Assembly: GCF_026229185.1 (NCBI RefSeq)
Contig: NZ_JAGGJA010000008.1
Coordinates: 124,001 to 188,000 of the forward strand
Source of the DNA: Fodinibius salsisoli
Lineage (GTDB): Bacteria; Bacteroidota; Rhodothermia; Balneolales; Balneolaceae
Length of the DNA: 64,000 nt
Reading direction: 5' to 3'
Of this stretch, positions 47,675 through 55,797 are shown one piece after another; within the stretch, counting starts at the first letter, position 1; every line of letters starts with the position of its first letter. The notes beneath the pieces were generated by a model that was given only the letters and a program-made list of their open reading frames with translations, was not told the DNA's origin and made no database searches. A program made the translations under genes and the position numbers.

Positions 47675-48103
47675 TCATTCCTTCCATCCATACTTATCTG
47701 TAAATTCTCTAAGCTCCTTGGAAAAAGACTTGGTTTTATGATGTTTTTCCTGATTATGAATATATTTCCTCAATGATGACACATGGCTTTCGCTTACACT
47801 CACTGCCCAATAATCATCCTGCCACATAAATTTATGCCGGGTGAGTTCATTTTCATTGATCCAATAGGATGATTCTCCTTTTATAAACTGAACAACCTTG
47901 CCTAACGTTTGTTCTTTTCCAAGCGCAATAAGACAATGTGCATGATCGCGGTAACCATTCACACAGTCCAGCCAGATCTCTTTATCTTCAGCATTCTGCT
48001 TGATATGCCGAAATACTTTATATCTCAGCTCTCTTGTTTTGAGAAACGGCATCCTGTTTTTTGTTGAGAATACGATATGCACCCAAATTCTTACCCAACT
48101 CAT
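47675..48103 (-). CDS. REP-associated tyrosine transposase (RAYT, IS200/IS605-like Y1 family)
   Basis: 142 residues from ATG 48103; an in-frame ATG at 48112 is also possible. The start MSWVRIWVHIVFSTKNRMPF is typical of RAYTs. The HUH metal-binding pair is His 54 and His 56 in GYRDHAHCLIALG, and the likely nucleophile is Tyr 114 in SLRKYIHNQEKHHKTKSF. These single-strand nucleases cut at REP hairpins and spread or maintain them in the genome; they do not usually move their own gene. The matching double hairpin at 47538-47664 is probably its substrate. Confidence 0.88.
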   Translation of the reverse strand: MSWVRIWVHIVFSTKNRMPFLKTRELRYKVFRHIKQNAEDKEIWLDCVNGYRDHAHCLIALGKEQTLGKVVQFIKGESSYWINENELTRHKFMWQDDYWAVSVSESHVSSLRKYIHNQEKHHKTKSFSKELREFTDKYGWKE

Positions 48104-48201
48104 AATTTCCAACTCTTGTGAATGATTTCTCTCTTTTTTAAACGCTCTTTGTTAAAAAGCTGTACTCATATTTAGTTTTTTTGTCAATGAATTCCAAATA
48201 T

Positions 48202-48621
48202 CTACTCTCCCAAAACCTGCAAGAAAACAGCTCGCTCCCGTGGACGATTATCGTGGTTGATAATGACGATCTGCTGCCAGGTGCCCAAGACCGGTTTGCC
48301 GTTGTGCAATGGTACGGTGATGCCGGGCCCCATCATAGTGGCACGCATGTGCGAGAATCCATTGTCATCGCCCCAAGTCTGGCCATGGCGCGTCGTTTGA
48401 TCCTGGGGCGCAAACTCCTCCAGCTTGTCTTTCATATCCTGCACTAGAGCGGGTTCGAATTCAATGGTTGTGATAGAAGCCGTAGATCCAATCGGAAAAA
48501 TATGGATAAGTCCCTCGGTAAAATCATTCTCACGGACAAACTGACGAACATGATCCGTAATATCCCTGATATCCGAGAACCCTTCCATTTCTACCGTGAT
48601 TTTTTGTCCGACAATATCCAT
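48202..48621 (-). CDS. YjbQ/UPF0047 family protein (secondary thiamine-phosphate synthase enzyme)
   Basis: 139 residues, the family length. Motifs are LIHIFPIGSTASITTIEFEP, HMRATMMGPGITVPLHNGKP and LGTWQQIVIINHDNRPRERA. The trimeric fold carries a conserved His cluster. Some members show weak thiamine phosphate synthase activity, but the main cellular role is unsettled. The gene lies 4 bp after the alpha/beta hydrolase gene on the same strand, so the two are cotranscribed. Confidence 0.85.
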   Translation of the reverse strand: MDIVGQKITVEMEGFSDIRDITDHVRQFVRENDFTEGLIHIFPIGSTASITTIEFEPALVQDMKDKLEEFAPQDQTTRHGQTWGDDNGFSHMRATMMGPGITVPLHNGKPVLGTWQQIVIINHDNRPRERAVFLQVLGE

Positions 48622-48625
48622 AGGT

Positions 48626-49459
48626 TCAATCTTTTGAGTTTGGGTATGCGTCAGTGTCTAAAAACTGTTGGAGTGCTTCCCGGTATTCTAGCCCCGTATC
48701 CAGGAATCCAGTTCCGTGACTCCCCTGCAACTCAACAAATGTCTTGGGTTCCGGTGCTGCCTCAAAGAGTACGTTTCCATGGTGGAAGGGCACAACCCGA
48801 TCGTCTCTACTGTGCGCCATAAACAATGGCACTTTCACCTCCTTGATGTAATCTATAGTCGGATACTGATACCGGAGGAGTTGCCTTACCGGAAGCCAGG
48901 GATATAAGTCAGCTCCGAGATCTGCCGCCGAAGTAAAGGTAGATTCAATAATCAGTGCCGCAGGATTTGTCCGGGCGCCGAGCCAGGCGGCTATAGCTCC
49001 TCCCAACGACCGCCCCTTAATAATGATATTTTTGGAATCTATACCACGAACAGTCGTCAAATAGTCCCAGGCAGCTTTCGCATCTCGGTAGGTTCCCTGC
49101 TCCGATGGCGAACCCTCGCTTTTCCCGTACCCCCGGTAGTCAAAAATAAAAACATTAACTCCGAGTGAATGCAGTAGCTTAATACTCGCCAAACGCCCCG
49201 ATATGTTACCTGCATTGCCGTGGCAATAGAGCACCGTGGGCTTCTCACTACCCGCTGATATAAACCATCCATGAAGCTGGATGCCATCTGTAGTCTCAAA
49301 AATAATTTCCTCAAACGGTAACCCTACGGATGAAGGGTCTCCCCACAACTCCTCGGTTGGGTGATAGACCATCTTGGCCTGAAACAGATACAGCAATAAC
49401 AGAATACAAATATATCCTGCTCCAATTGTTCCTGCTATCCATAGCAATGGCTTAATCAT
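48626..49459 (-). CDS. Alpha/beta hydrolase, membrane-anchored
   Basis: 277 residues of the BEM46/ABHD13 type. An N-terminal membrane segment lies at about 5-27 (LLWIAGTIGAGYICILLLLY). The oxyanion and nucleophile regions are VLYCHGNAGNISGR and IIKGRSLGGAIAAWLGA (Ser in GRSLGG). The acid is Asp in AHSRDDRVVPFHHG, and the His is in VELQGSHGTGFLD. Substrate is unknown; relatives are lipases or serine peptidases. It is the first gene of a pair with the YjbQ family gene. Confidence 0.85.
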   Translation of the reverse strand: MIKPLLWIAGTIGAGYICILLLLYLFQAKMVYHPTEELWGDPSSVGLPFEEIIFETTDGIQLHGWFISAGSEKPTVLYCHGNAGNISGRLASIKLLHSLGVNVFIFDYRGYGKSEGSPSEQGTYRDAKAAWDYLTTVRGIDSKNIIIKGRSLGGAIAAWLGARTNPAALIIESTFTSAADLGADLYPWLPVRQLLRYQYPTIDYIKEVKVPLFMAHSRDDRVVPFHHGNVLFEAAPEPKTFVELQGSHGTGFLDTGLEYREALQQFLDTDAYPNSKD

Positions 49460-49579
49460 CTCAACCTAATAGATTATTTATAATAATATAGGAGGATCCT
49501 CTTTCTTGCAGGATTACGTTAGATCCTCACTTACCAGGCTACTTTGATCGAAGAAAATAAAAAGTGATAGTAAACTATA

Positions 49580-49855
49580 TCAATGGTAACGTATTTCGAA
49601 GGTATCGAAATCTTCCTCTGTTTCTTCGACCTCCACATCTACATTATCGACCCTGCTGGCTCCTGGACCCTGCTCACAGCGATTAACCATCTCGCGTATA
49701 TGATCCAGCGGACCTGCAAATACAGCTTCCACACGACCATCAGGCAGATTTTTAATCCATCCAAAAACACCAATTTCTTCTGCATTGACTTTCGCAAAAT
49801 GGCGATAACCAACACCTTGCACTCGTCCATCTATAAATACATGCGCTTGTTGCAT
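49580..49855 (-). CDS. acyP: Acylphosphatase
   Basis: 91 residues from ATG 49855. The frame is open further upstream to 49930, but that part has no family similarity. The catalytic Arg and Asn are in GRVQGVGYRHFAKV and FGWIKNLPDGRVEA, the two family signatures. It hydrolyses acyl phosphates such as acetyl or 1,3-bisphosphoglycerate in the cytoplasm. It is a single gene, divergent from oxyR. A perfect -7 element TACCTTTG lies at 49919-49926 on the minus strand. Confidence 0.93.
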   Translation of the reverse strand: MQQAHVFIDGRVQGVGYRHFAKVNAEEIGVFGWIKNLPDGRVEAVFAGPLDHIREMVNRCEQGPGASRVDNVDVEVEETEEDFDTFEIRYH

Positions 49856-49918
49856 ATAACTAAACTCCTTGTAACTCTTTTGATCTAAAATTTTTTGTTC
49901 ATTAATCCCGTTAGCGGT

Positions 49919-49926
49919 CAAAGGTA
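49919..49926 (-). promoter_or_regulatory. Possible acylphosphatase -7 promoter element
   Basis: The minus-strand TACCTTTG is a perfect TAnnTTTG match, 64 bp before the acylphosphatase ATG. There is no good TTTG at 20-base spacing. Confidence 0.3.
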
Positions 49927-50032
49927 CCAATCTAAAAGGAAATATCTAACTTTCAACAATTTATAATCATAAAGTTTGTATAATTAACCCTTGTGAATTG
50001 AACTTCTACTATACACAGACCTATTTTCTCGA

Positions 50033-50968
50033 ATGACACTTACCCAGCTTTCTTATATTGTAGCCGTTGATCGCTATCGGCATTTTGCTACTGCAGCCGA
50101 AAAGTCCTATGTCACCCAGCCTACCCTGAGTATGCAAATTCATAAATTAGAAGATGAGTTAGGCATTACCATTTTTGATCGATCTAAATCGCCGGTTATA
50201 CCAACTGAAATTGGCGAAAAAATTATTGCCCAGGCTCAAAAGATCCTCAAACAGTCCAAACATATTGAGGATTTGGCTTCTCTTAGTGACGATAACCTCC
50301 GTGGTACTTTCCGGATTGGTATTATCCCAACGATAGCTCCTTACCTGCTCCCCCTCTTTTTGCGCAACTTCCGAGAAAACTATCCCGATGTACAGCTTGT
50401 GTTTGAAGAAGTGGTAACAGAGGAACTGCTTGACCTGCTCGATGATGACCATCTGGATATCGGTATTTTAGCCACACCAGTTGAACGAGGCCATGTTTTT
50501 GAAGAAGATCTCTATTACGAGCCTTTCATCGGTTATGTCTCAGAAAATCACCCGCTTGCTGAAAAAGAATCCCTTTCAATCGAAGATCTGAATATTGCCA
50601 ACCTTTGGTTGCTTAATGAAGGGCACTGTTTCCGTGACCAGACAGTGAAACTCTGCAAAAAATTCCGGAAAAATAAGCTTCAAGATCCTGATATTGAGTT
50701 TGAAAGCGGGAACCTGGAAACGCTTAAACAACTGGTGGAACAGGATTTTGGGATGACATTATTGCCTTATCTTGCGAAGAATCAAATTAATGAGCAGTGC
50801 GCCAAAGCGAATATGCGTTTTTTTGAAGATCCTGTACCGCGGCGCAAAATACGAATGGTATATGGACGTGAATACCTGAAGCAAAATATCATCGAGGCTT
50901 TCAAGAACGAGATTCTGGCTGTTATACCCGATGAACTCAAACAAGAAGATGGATTGGTGGTAGAGTAA
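50033..50968 (+). CDS. oxyR: LysR-family peroxide sensor OxyR
   Basis: 311 residues. The N-terminal winged helix-turn-helix reads FATAAEKSYVTQPTLSMQIH. The redox cysteines are at exactly residues 199 and 208, in NEGHCFRDQTVKLCKK, the same positions and spacing as in E. coli OxyR. Hydrogen peroxide should join them in a disulfide and change DNA binding. Usual targets are catalase, peroxiredoxin and iron-storage genes, none of which is in the window. It diverges from acylphosphatase; a TerC-family gene follows 150 bp downstream beyond a palindromic repeat. Confidence 0.92.
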   Translation: MTLTQLSYIVAVDRYRHFATAAEKSYVTQPTLSMQIHKLEDELGITIFDRSKSPVIPTEIGEKIIAQAQKILKQSKHIEDLASLSDDNLRGTFRIGIIPTIAPYLLPLFLRNFRENYPDVQLVFEEVVTEELLDLLDDDHLDIGILATPVERGHVFEEDLYYEPFIGYVSENHPLAEKESLSIEDLNIANLWLLNEGHCFRDQTVKLCKKFRKNKLQDPDIEFESGNLETLKQLVEQDFGMTLLPYLAKNQINEQCAKANMRFFEDPVPRRKIRMVYGREYLKQNIIEAFKNEILAVIPDELKQEDGLVVE

Positions 50969-51039
50969 GCAGGTTACAAGGTCCAAGTTTCAGGATGCAG
51001 GATACGGGTTCACGTTGTGCCCAGTATCTTGCAACCTGC
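50969..51039. repeat. Palindromic repeat between oxyR and the TerC-family gene
   Basis: GCAGGTTACAAG (50969-50980) and CTTGCAACCTGC (51028-51039) form a 12-base inverted repeat with one mismatch. The inner GATACGGG and CCCAGTATC also pair with one bulge. The interior (CCAAGTTTCAGGATGCAGG) has the caag/cagg heptad look of Bacteroidota intergenic repeats. It has no T-run, so it is not a typical terminator. Confidence 0.55.
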
Positions 51040-51118
51040 CACCTAAAAACACCCTTAGTAATTCTGTTAAAGGTTCGCTAATTTTGATGCTTCTTTAAAA
51101 CGATTAAGTAATTTCTCC

Positions 51119-52066
51119 GTGGACCACTCTTTTATACTTTGGACCGTTTTCAACATTTTTATTATCGCAATGTTGATCATCGATCTTGCGGTCTTTCACA
51201 AAAAGGATCATGAAGAAAGCATTAAAGAGGCACTCATCTGGACGGGTGTCTGGATTGTCCTTTCCCTCATTTTTGGGGCCGGCGTGTATTACTATATGGG
51301 TACGCAAACCGCCCTGGACTACTATACCGGCTACCTGATTGAAAAATCCCTCAGCGTTGATAACATATTTGTTTTCCTGCTGGTCTTTAACTATTTCAAA
51401 GTGCCGGCCAAATACCAGCATAAAGTACTTTTCTGGGGAATATTTGGCGCCTTGGTCATGCGTTTTTTCTTCATTTTTACGGGAGTAGCTCTTTTAGAAC
51501 GGTTCCACTGGATTATCTACATTTTTGGTGGCTTCCTGGTCTATACCGGCATCAAGCTGGCCTTTGAGAAAGATAAAGAGGTTCAACCCGACCAAAATCC
51601 CGTTCTCATTCTCGTGCGCCGGTTTATTCCCACCGTCAAAACGTACTACGGCTCCCATTTTTTCATACGCAAGATGGGCAAGTTAGTCGCTACGCCACTT
51701 TTTGTTGTGCTTGTTGTCATTGAAACAACTGATCTTGTCTTTGCGCTTGACTCTATCCCGGCTATTCTTGCCATTACGCGCGATGAATTCATTGTCTACA
51801 GTTCCAATGCCTTTGCCATATTAGGATTACGAGCCCTTTATTTTGCAGTATCAGGCATTATGAGACTTTTCCACTACCTGCACTATGGACTCTCAGCAAT
51901 TCTGGTCTTTGTAGGAATCAAAATGCTCATTGCGGAATTCTACCACATTCCCACCCCCTATGCTCTTGGATTTGTGGCAGCATCCCTAACCATTTCGGTG
52001 GTTGCTTCAATTATGGATCCCCTCGAGGAGGATGAAGTCATAGAAAAAGAAAGACAACCCCATTAA
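51119..52066 (+). CDS. TerC/Alx-family integral membrane protein
   Basis: 315 residues from GTG 51119, which places the first helix at residue 4. About nine hydrophobic helices are seen. Family motifs are LSVDNIFVFLLVFNYFKVP and VVIETTDLVFALDSIPAILA, with acidic residues inside the membrane. The C-terminus is acidic (MDPLEEDEVIEKE). Members export or meter manganese and protect secreted metalloproteins; older names refer to tellurium resistance. I see no yybP-ykoY-type riboswitch fold in the 150-bp leader. A small membrane protein gene follows 12 bp later, probably in the same operon. Confidence 0.9.
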   Translation: MDHSFILWTVFNIFIIAMLIIDLAVFHKKDHEESIKEALIWTGVWIVLSLIFGAGVYYYMGTQTALDYYTGYLIEKSLSVDNIFVFLLVFNYFKVPAKYQHKVLFWGIFGALVMRFFFIFTGVALLERFHWIIYIFGGFLVYTGIKLAFEKDKEVQPDQNPVLILVRRFIPTVKTYYGSHFFIRKMGKLVATPLFVVLVVIETTDLVFALDSIPAILAITRDEFIVYSSNAFAILGLRALYFAVSGIMRLFHYLHYGLSAILVFVGIKMLIAEFYHIPTPYALGFVAASLTISVVASIMDPLEEDEVIEKERQPH

Positions 52067-52078
52067 CCGGCCCCTGGC

Positions 52079-52501
52079 ATGTCTTTTTCCGCCAAATGGT
52101 TTTTAGTTTATTATGCAGCCTTGGGATTTATACTCATCCTTAGCGGTGGATATATTGCATTCCAAAAGAACCAGATCAAACAATGGTTTTTATCGGCCTC
52201 GGAACAAGAGCAACCACCGGTTTTACTTATTCGTATTCTCAAATATCTCGCTCTTTTTACCCTCCCCGGGCTTATTTTATCCTTTCTTCCCTTTTCCTGG
52301 ATCGAACTTCTTTTCACCGCTTGGAGTTTAATACTTCTATACCTGGCAAGCATCCAACTTGTTCGCTGGGCACAAAGCCGAATAATCATCCAACAAAATG
52401 AAGAACGGCTTACTTATTTAATTCGCACCAGTGGTGCCATAATGTTGTCAGTAGGCTTTGCTATTTTACTGCTTGCATATTTTGTGGCTCAACGATCCTA
52501 A
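52079..52501 (+). CDS. Small integral membrane protein, four helices
   Basis: 140 residues with no recognised family. Hydrophobic segments lie at about 5-26 (WFLVYYAALGFILILSGGYI), 47-70 (ILIRILKYLALFTLPGLILS), 73-93 (FSWIELLFTAWSLILLYLAS) and 115-135. It sits 12 bp after the TerC-family gene and 5 bp before the ligase-associated exonuclease gene, so it is probably cotranscribed with both. No function can be inferred. Confidence 0.65.
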   Translation: MSFSAKWFLVYYAALGFILILSGGYIAFQKNQIKQWFLSASEQEQPPVLLIRILKYLALFTLPGLILSFLPFSWIELLFTAWSLILLYLASIQLVRWAQSRIIIQQNEERLTYLIRTSGAIMLSVGFAILLLAYFVAQRS

Positions 52502-52506
52502 CACTA

Positions 52507-53493
52507 ATGAATATTACCAAAGCGGGCTATCACGGTATCCTGCTTCCGGATCTTAATATTGGATTCGATTACAGTGGTACCGAAACTCAATATACCTTTA
52601 TTTCTCACGCCCATGCCGACCATATGCCGCGGGGAAAGGCCACCCATGTCTACTGTACCCCCAATACGCATGATCTGATGCGCAAACGAGGGTTTAAAGG
52701 GAAAGCCGATCGACTACATTTTGGCGAGACATTAACAACAGACAAAGCAAGGATCACCCTTTATCCTGCGGGACACATCCTGGGGTCGGCCATGGTTTTT
52801 GTGGAAAGTGATGACGGAAATATACTTTATACCGGCGACTACCGAACGCCTCCCTCTCCCGCTTCCGAGGGGTTCTCGCTTCCTGAAAAATCAGTAGATC
52901 ATTTCATTACGGAAGCTACGTTTAGCCTGCCCATTTACAAGTGGGACTCTCATGAAGTTTTGGGTAAAGAGATCAGAACCTTTGCAATACAATCACTCGA
53001 AGAGGGCTACACACCTGTCTTCCTGGCTTATAATCTTGGCAAAGCGCAGGAGGTGATGCATATGCTGGCCCCTGCCCAGTTGCCCGTTCAAATCCATGGA
53101 GCCGGCTATAAATTATGTGATATTTATGAACAAGCAGGAATTGATTTAGGCAACTATGCTCCCTACGACCGACAAAGTTGTAAAGGCAAGGTACTTATAA
53201 CCACTAATTCAGCCATTAATAATGGCTTTGCCTCTAACGTCCGCAAGAAAAAACTGGCGTACTGCTCAGGATGGGCTACCAGAGAGGCCACCCGATCGCA
53301 ATTGACCGTTCATAAACTGATTCCGCTTTCTGACCATCTGGATTTCTTCGAGTTGATTAACCTCTGCAAAAAGTTGAGGCCCCAGAAAGTATATATTACT
53401 CATACCCCCAATGCCAGCGTCGTACAGCATTATCTGGATGAAGCCGGAATTGCATCCCGATTTTTAGACCTTGAAATGGAAGAAGATGACTGA
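52507..53493 (+). CDS. Ligase-associated DNA exonuclease (metallo-beta-lactamase fold)
   Basis: 328 residues. The metal site is HAHADH at residues 34-39 (FISHAHADHMPRG), with further ligands in YPAGHILGSAMVFVE, LYTGDYRTPP and the late VHKLIPLSDHLDF. This is the SNM1/CPSF-like exonuclease regularly encoded beside bacterial ATP-dependent ligases and thought to trim DNA ends for repair. Its last 8 bases overlap the ligase gene, so translation is coupled. The helicase that often completes this module is not in the window. Confidence 0.88.
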   Translation: MNITKAGYHGILLPDLNIGFDYSGTETQYTFISHAHADHMPRGKATHVYCTPNTHDLMRKRGFKGKADRLHFGETLTTDKARITLYPAGHILGSAMVFVESDDGNILYTGDYRTPPSPASEGFSLPEKSVDHFITEATFSLPIYKWDSHEVLGKEIRTFAIQSLEEGYTPVFLAYNLGKAQEVMHMLAPAQLPVQIHGAGYKLCDIYEQAGIDLGNYAPYDRQSCKGKVLITTNSAINNGFASNVRKKKLAYCSGWATREATRSQLTVHKLIPLSDHLDFFELINLCKKLRPQKVYITHTPNASVVQHYLDEAGIASRFLDLEMEEDD

Positions 53494-55216
53494 TTTCAAT
53501 AACTCATTTCAAAAACTGGCCGAAACCGCGCAACACATTGCGGAATCCCGTAGCATCAACCGTAAAATAGCGATCTGTGCCAAGTATTTTAAATCGATTG
53601 ATCGAGATTCCAATTTAAACTTAGCGGCCCAATTCCTGGCTGAAGGAGCTTTCTCTAACCTATCCGGTAAGCGGGCCACCGTAGGTAGCCGCACTTATTC
53701 TACCTGTGCAGCCAATTTTTGCGAAATTGATTATGAAAAAGTATTTAAACCCTGCAAAACAGCTCTGGGAAGCTCATCTGAGGCCATTGAAAAGCTGATG
53801 CATAATATTGAAGCTGCCCGGGAAAAGCGAAGTCCTCAAAAGCTTTCTTTGGCAGATATTGTAGCAATCTATGAAAATATTGCTGCTGTTTCTTCCCGGG
53901 ATGATAAACAGGCTATTTTACGCAGCGCCTGGAAAAAGATGACTCCTGTAGAAATTAAATATTTCATCCGTGTTATGACTCGCGGCTCCCTGCGCATTGG
54001 CTTCGAATCCAAAAGTGTAGTGGCAGCCTTAGCCCAGGCATTTGATAAAGGTGTTGAAGCAGTACGATATGCCCACATGATAACCGGTAGTATCGGTCGT
54101 ACAGCGGTGCTTTGTAAAAACAACCAGCTGGATGAAGCCTCGTTCAACCTCTTTCATCCGCTTTCATTTATGCTCGCCTCTCCTATCGAAAGCCGCGCGG
54201 TAGAAAACCTGGGGCACTATGTAGCAGAGGAAAAATTTGATGGCATGAGGACGCAAGTCCACCTTAGTGGCAACCAAGTGGAGATTTATTCCCGAGACCT
54301 AAATGAAATCACGCACTCCTTCCCGGAAATCGTTACCTTTTTTGTCAGCCGCAACCTGCCGAACCTTGTATTGGATGGTGAAGTATGCGTTTATAAAGAT
54401 GAAGAAATCCTTCCCTTTCAACTGCTGCAAAAAAGAATGGGACGTAAGAGACCTTCCCAAAAAATACAGCAAAAATACCCGGTGTTATTTATTGCTTATG
54501 ATGTGCTTTTCTATGAAGATCGTCCCATTTTTGAAAAAACGCTTATTGAGCGTAGACAACTGCTCCAAAAAGTGTCTGAATCATCCCGACTGCCCATCAC
54601 CAATCAGTTTGAAGTAACAGATGAAGATAGTATAGAAGAACTTTTTGACCAGGCGCTGGCTCACGGTAATGAAGGACTGGTGCTCAAGAAAAAGAAGAGT
54701 ACTTACGAATATGGACAGCGTCGCAAATCATGGCTCAAGGTTAAAAAACCGGGCGGCACCCTCGATACGGTCATCATGTATGCTCACGCCGGAAGCGGGA
54801 AGCGCGGAGGCTATTATTCGGATTTTACTTTGGGAATTCGGGTAGCCGAGGATGAACGCTATGAAGAAGAGTTTATCCCGATTGGCAAAGCGTATGGCGG
54901 CTATACGGACGAGGAGATGAAGCGTCTGAACAAGCGAATTAAAGAGCTGACCGTTGAGAAATATGGTCCTACACTTGGACTTATTCCTGAAGTGGTTGTT
55001 GAGCTGGAATTTGATGACATCCAGGTGAATAAACGAACCAAAGCAAACTATACTCTGCGACTGCCTCGGTTTAAAGCCATCCGGTGGGAGCTGGGCCCCG
55101 AAGATACTGACAGCCTCAAAGAAGTAGAACGTCTCTACGACGAAAAGATTAATCGTGATCGTCTCAAACAGGATGAAAATCCGTCATTTTATTTTGCTTC
55201 TAAGTCACCGGACTGA
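53486..55216 (+). CDS. ATP-dependent DNA ligase
   Basis: 576 residues from ATG 53486; the TTG-started version at 53471 adds only five residues inside the upstream gene. The N-terminal ligase domain precedes the adenylation domain. The nucleotide-binding Lys 250 lies in EEKFDGMRTQVHL, with later motifs NLVLDGEVCVYKD, FIAYDVLFYEDR, EGLVLKKKKSTYEYGQRRK and SWLKVKKPGG. The C-terminal OB domain is present (VVELEFDDIQVNKRTKANYT). It seals nicks with ATP and probably serves a repair pathway together with the exonuclease; replication would normally use the NAD-dependent LigA encoded elsewhere. Confidence 0.92.
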   Translation: MTDFNNSFQKLAETAQHIAESRSINRKIAICAKYFKSIDRDSNLNLAAQFLAEGAFSNLSGKRATVGSRTYSTCAANFCEIDYEKVFKPCKTALGSSSEAIEKLMHNIEAAREKRSPQKLSLADIVAIYENIAAVSSRDDKQAILRSAWKKMTPVEIKYFIRVMTRGSLRIGFESKSVVAALAQAFDKGVEAVRYAHMITGSIGRTAVLCKNNQLDEASFNLFHPLSFMLASPIESRAVENLGHYVAEEKFDGMRTQVHLSGNQVEIYSRDLNEITHSFPEIVTFFVSRNLPNLVLDGEVCVYKDEEILPFQLLQKRMGRKRPSQKIQQKYPVLFIAYDVLFYEDRPIFEKTLIERRQLLQKVSESSRLPITNQFEVTDEDSIEELFDQALAHGNEGLVLKKKKSTYEYGQRRKSWLKVKKPGGTLDTVIMYAHAGSGKRGGYYSDFTLGIRVAEDERYEEEFIPIGKAYGGYTDEEMKRLNKRIKELTVEKYGPTLGLIPEVVVELEFDDIQVNKRTKANYTLRLPRFKAIRWELGPEDTDSLKEVERLYDEKINRDRLKQDENPSFYFASKSPD

Positions 55217-55387
55217 TCCAAACGGCCAGATGACCAAGGTAGAAAGTTCGCTTATCCTCTTCTGTGATTTCTACCTCCCACACCGTCGTCGGTTTGGGCA
55301 GGAGCCAGAAATGGGCAAAATAGCAGGCAGGCTATAATGAGTATATATTTCATCGTAGTTGGTTTTATTCTGTTGAGGTACTTTCCA

Positions 55388-55771
55388 TTAATCCCTCAAA
55401 TTTACGGCCGCAACGCGATCGAGGGAATCAAACCCAACAATTAGATCGTACGACCATGCATCACCACCGGGGCTTAACGTTTGTCCTTTATTCAGCCGGT
55501 AGAAATATAAATTTCGAAATTGGCGGTCGGCTGGTCCCAGCAACTGCTGAACCTTCGCCGTATCGGCCCCGATAAGCGTATCGTTTTCGATGAGATCCCC
55601 CGCCATAGCGCCCTTTCTACGGTCGGTACCATTTTTCCACTGTTGGCTGTCAAATTCTATCCCATAGGTAGGCATCCCGGACTCGGTGAAGGCCGGACGA
55701 TCAACAACGTACCCAACCATGAGAGCAAGGATCATTGCCAATATTACCGGCAGGTATTTTTTGATCTTCAT
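55388..55771 (-). CDS. Small exported or membrane-anchored protein, BamE-like fold possible
   Basis: 127 residues. One N-terminal hydrophobic helix (YLPVILAMILALMVGYVV) acts as a signal or anchor. The rest, with LIENDTLIGADTAKVQQLLG and then WSYDLIVGFDSLDRVAAVNL, has the alpha-alpha-beta pattern of BamE/OmlA-type proteins (ligand-turn LLGPADR). That assignment is a guess from pattern only. It lies 26 bp downstream of the large caspase-like gene on the same strand and is likely the last gene of its transcript. Confidence 0.55.
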   Translation of the reverse strand: MKIKKYLPVILAMILALMVGYVVDRPAFTESGMPTYGIEFDSQQWKNGTDRRKGAMAGDLIENDTLIGADTAKVQQLLGPADRQFRNLYFYRLNKGQTLSPGGDAWSYDLIVGFDSLDRVAAVNLRD

Positions 55772-55797
55772 ACGATCATTATTAATGAATTACACTT

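Noticed and set aside
51040-51118. Manganese riboswitch (yybP-ykoY type) before the TerC-family gene
   Set aside because: I looked because such switches often precede TerC/Alx genes, but the leader is short and I could not find the expected paired core.
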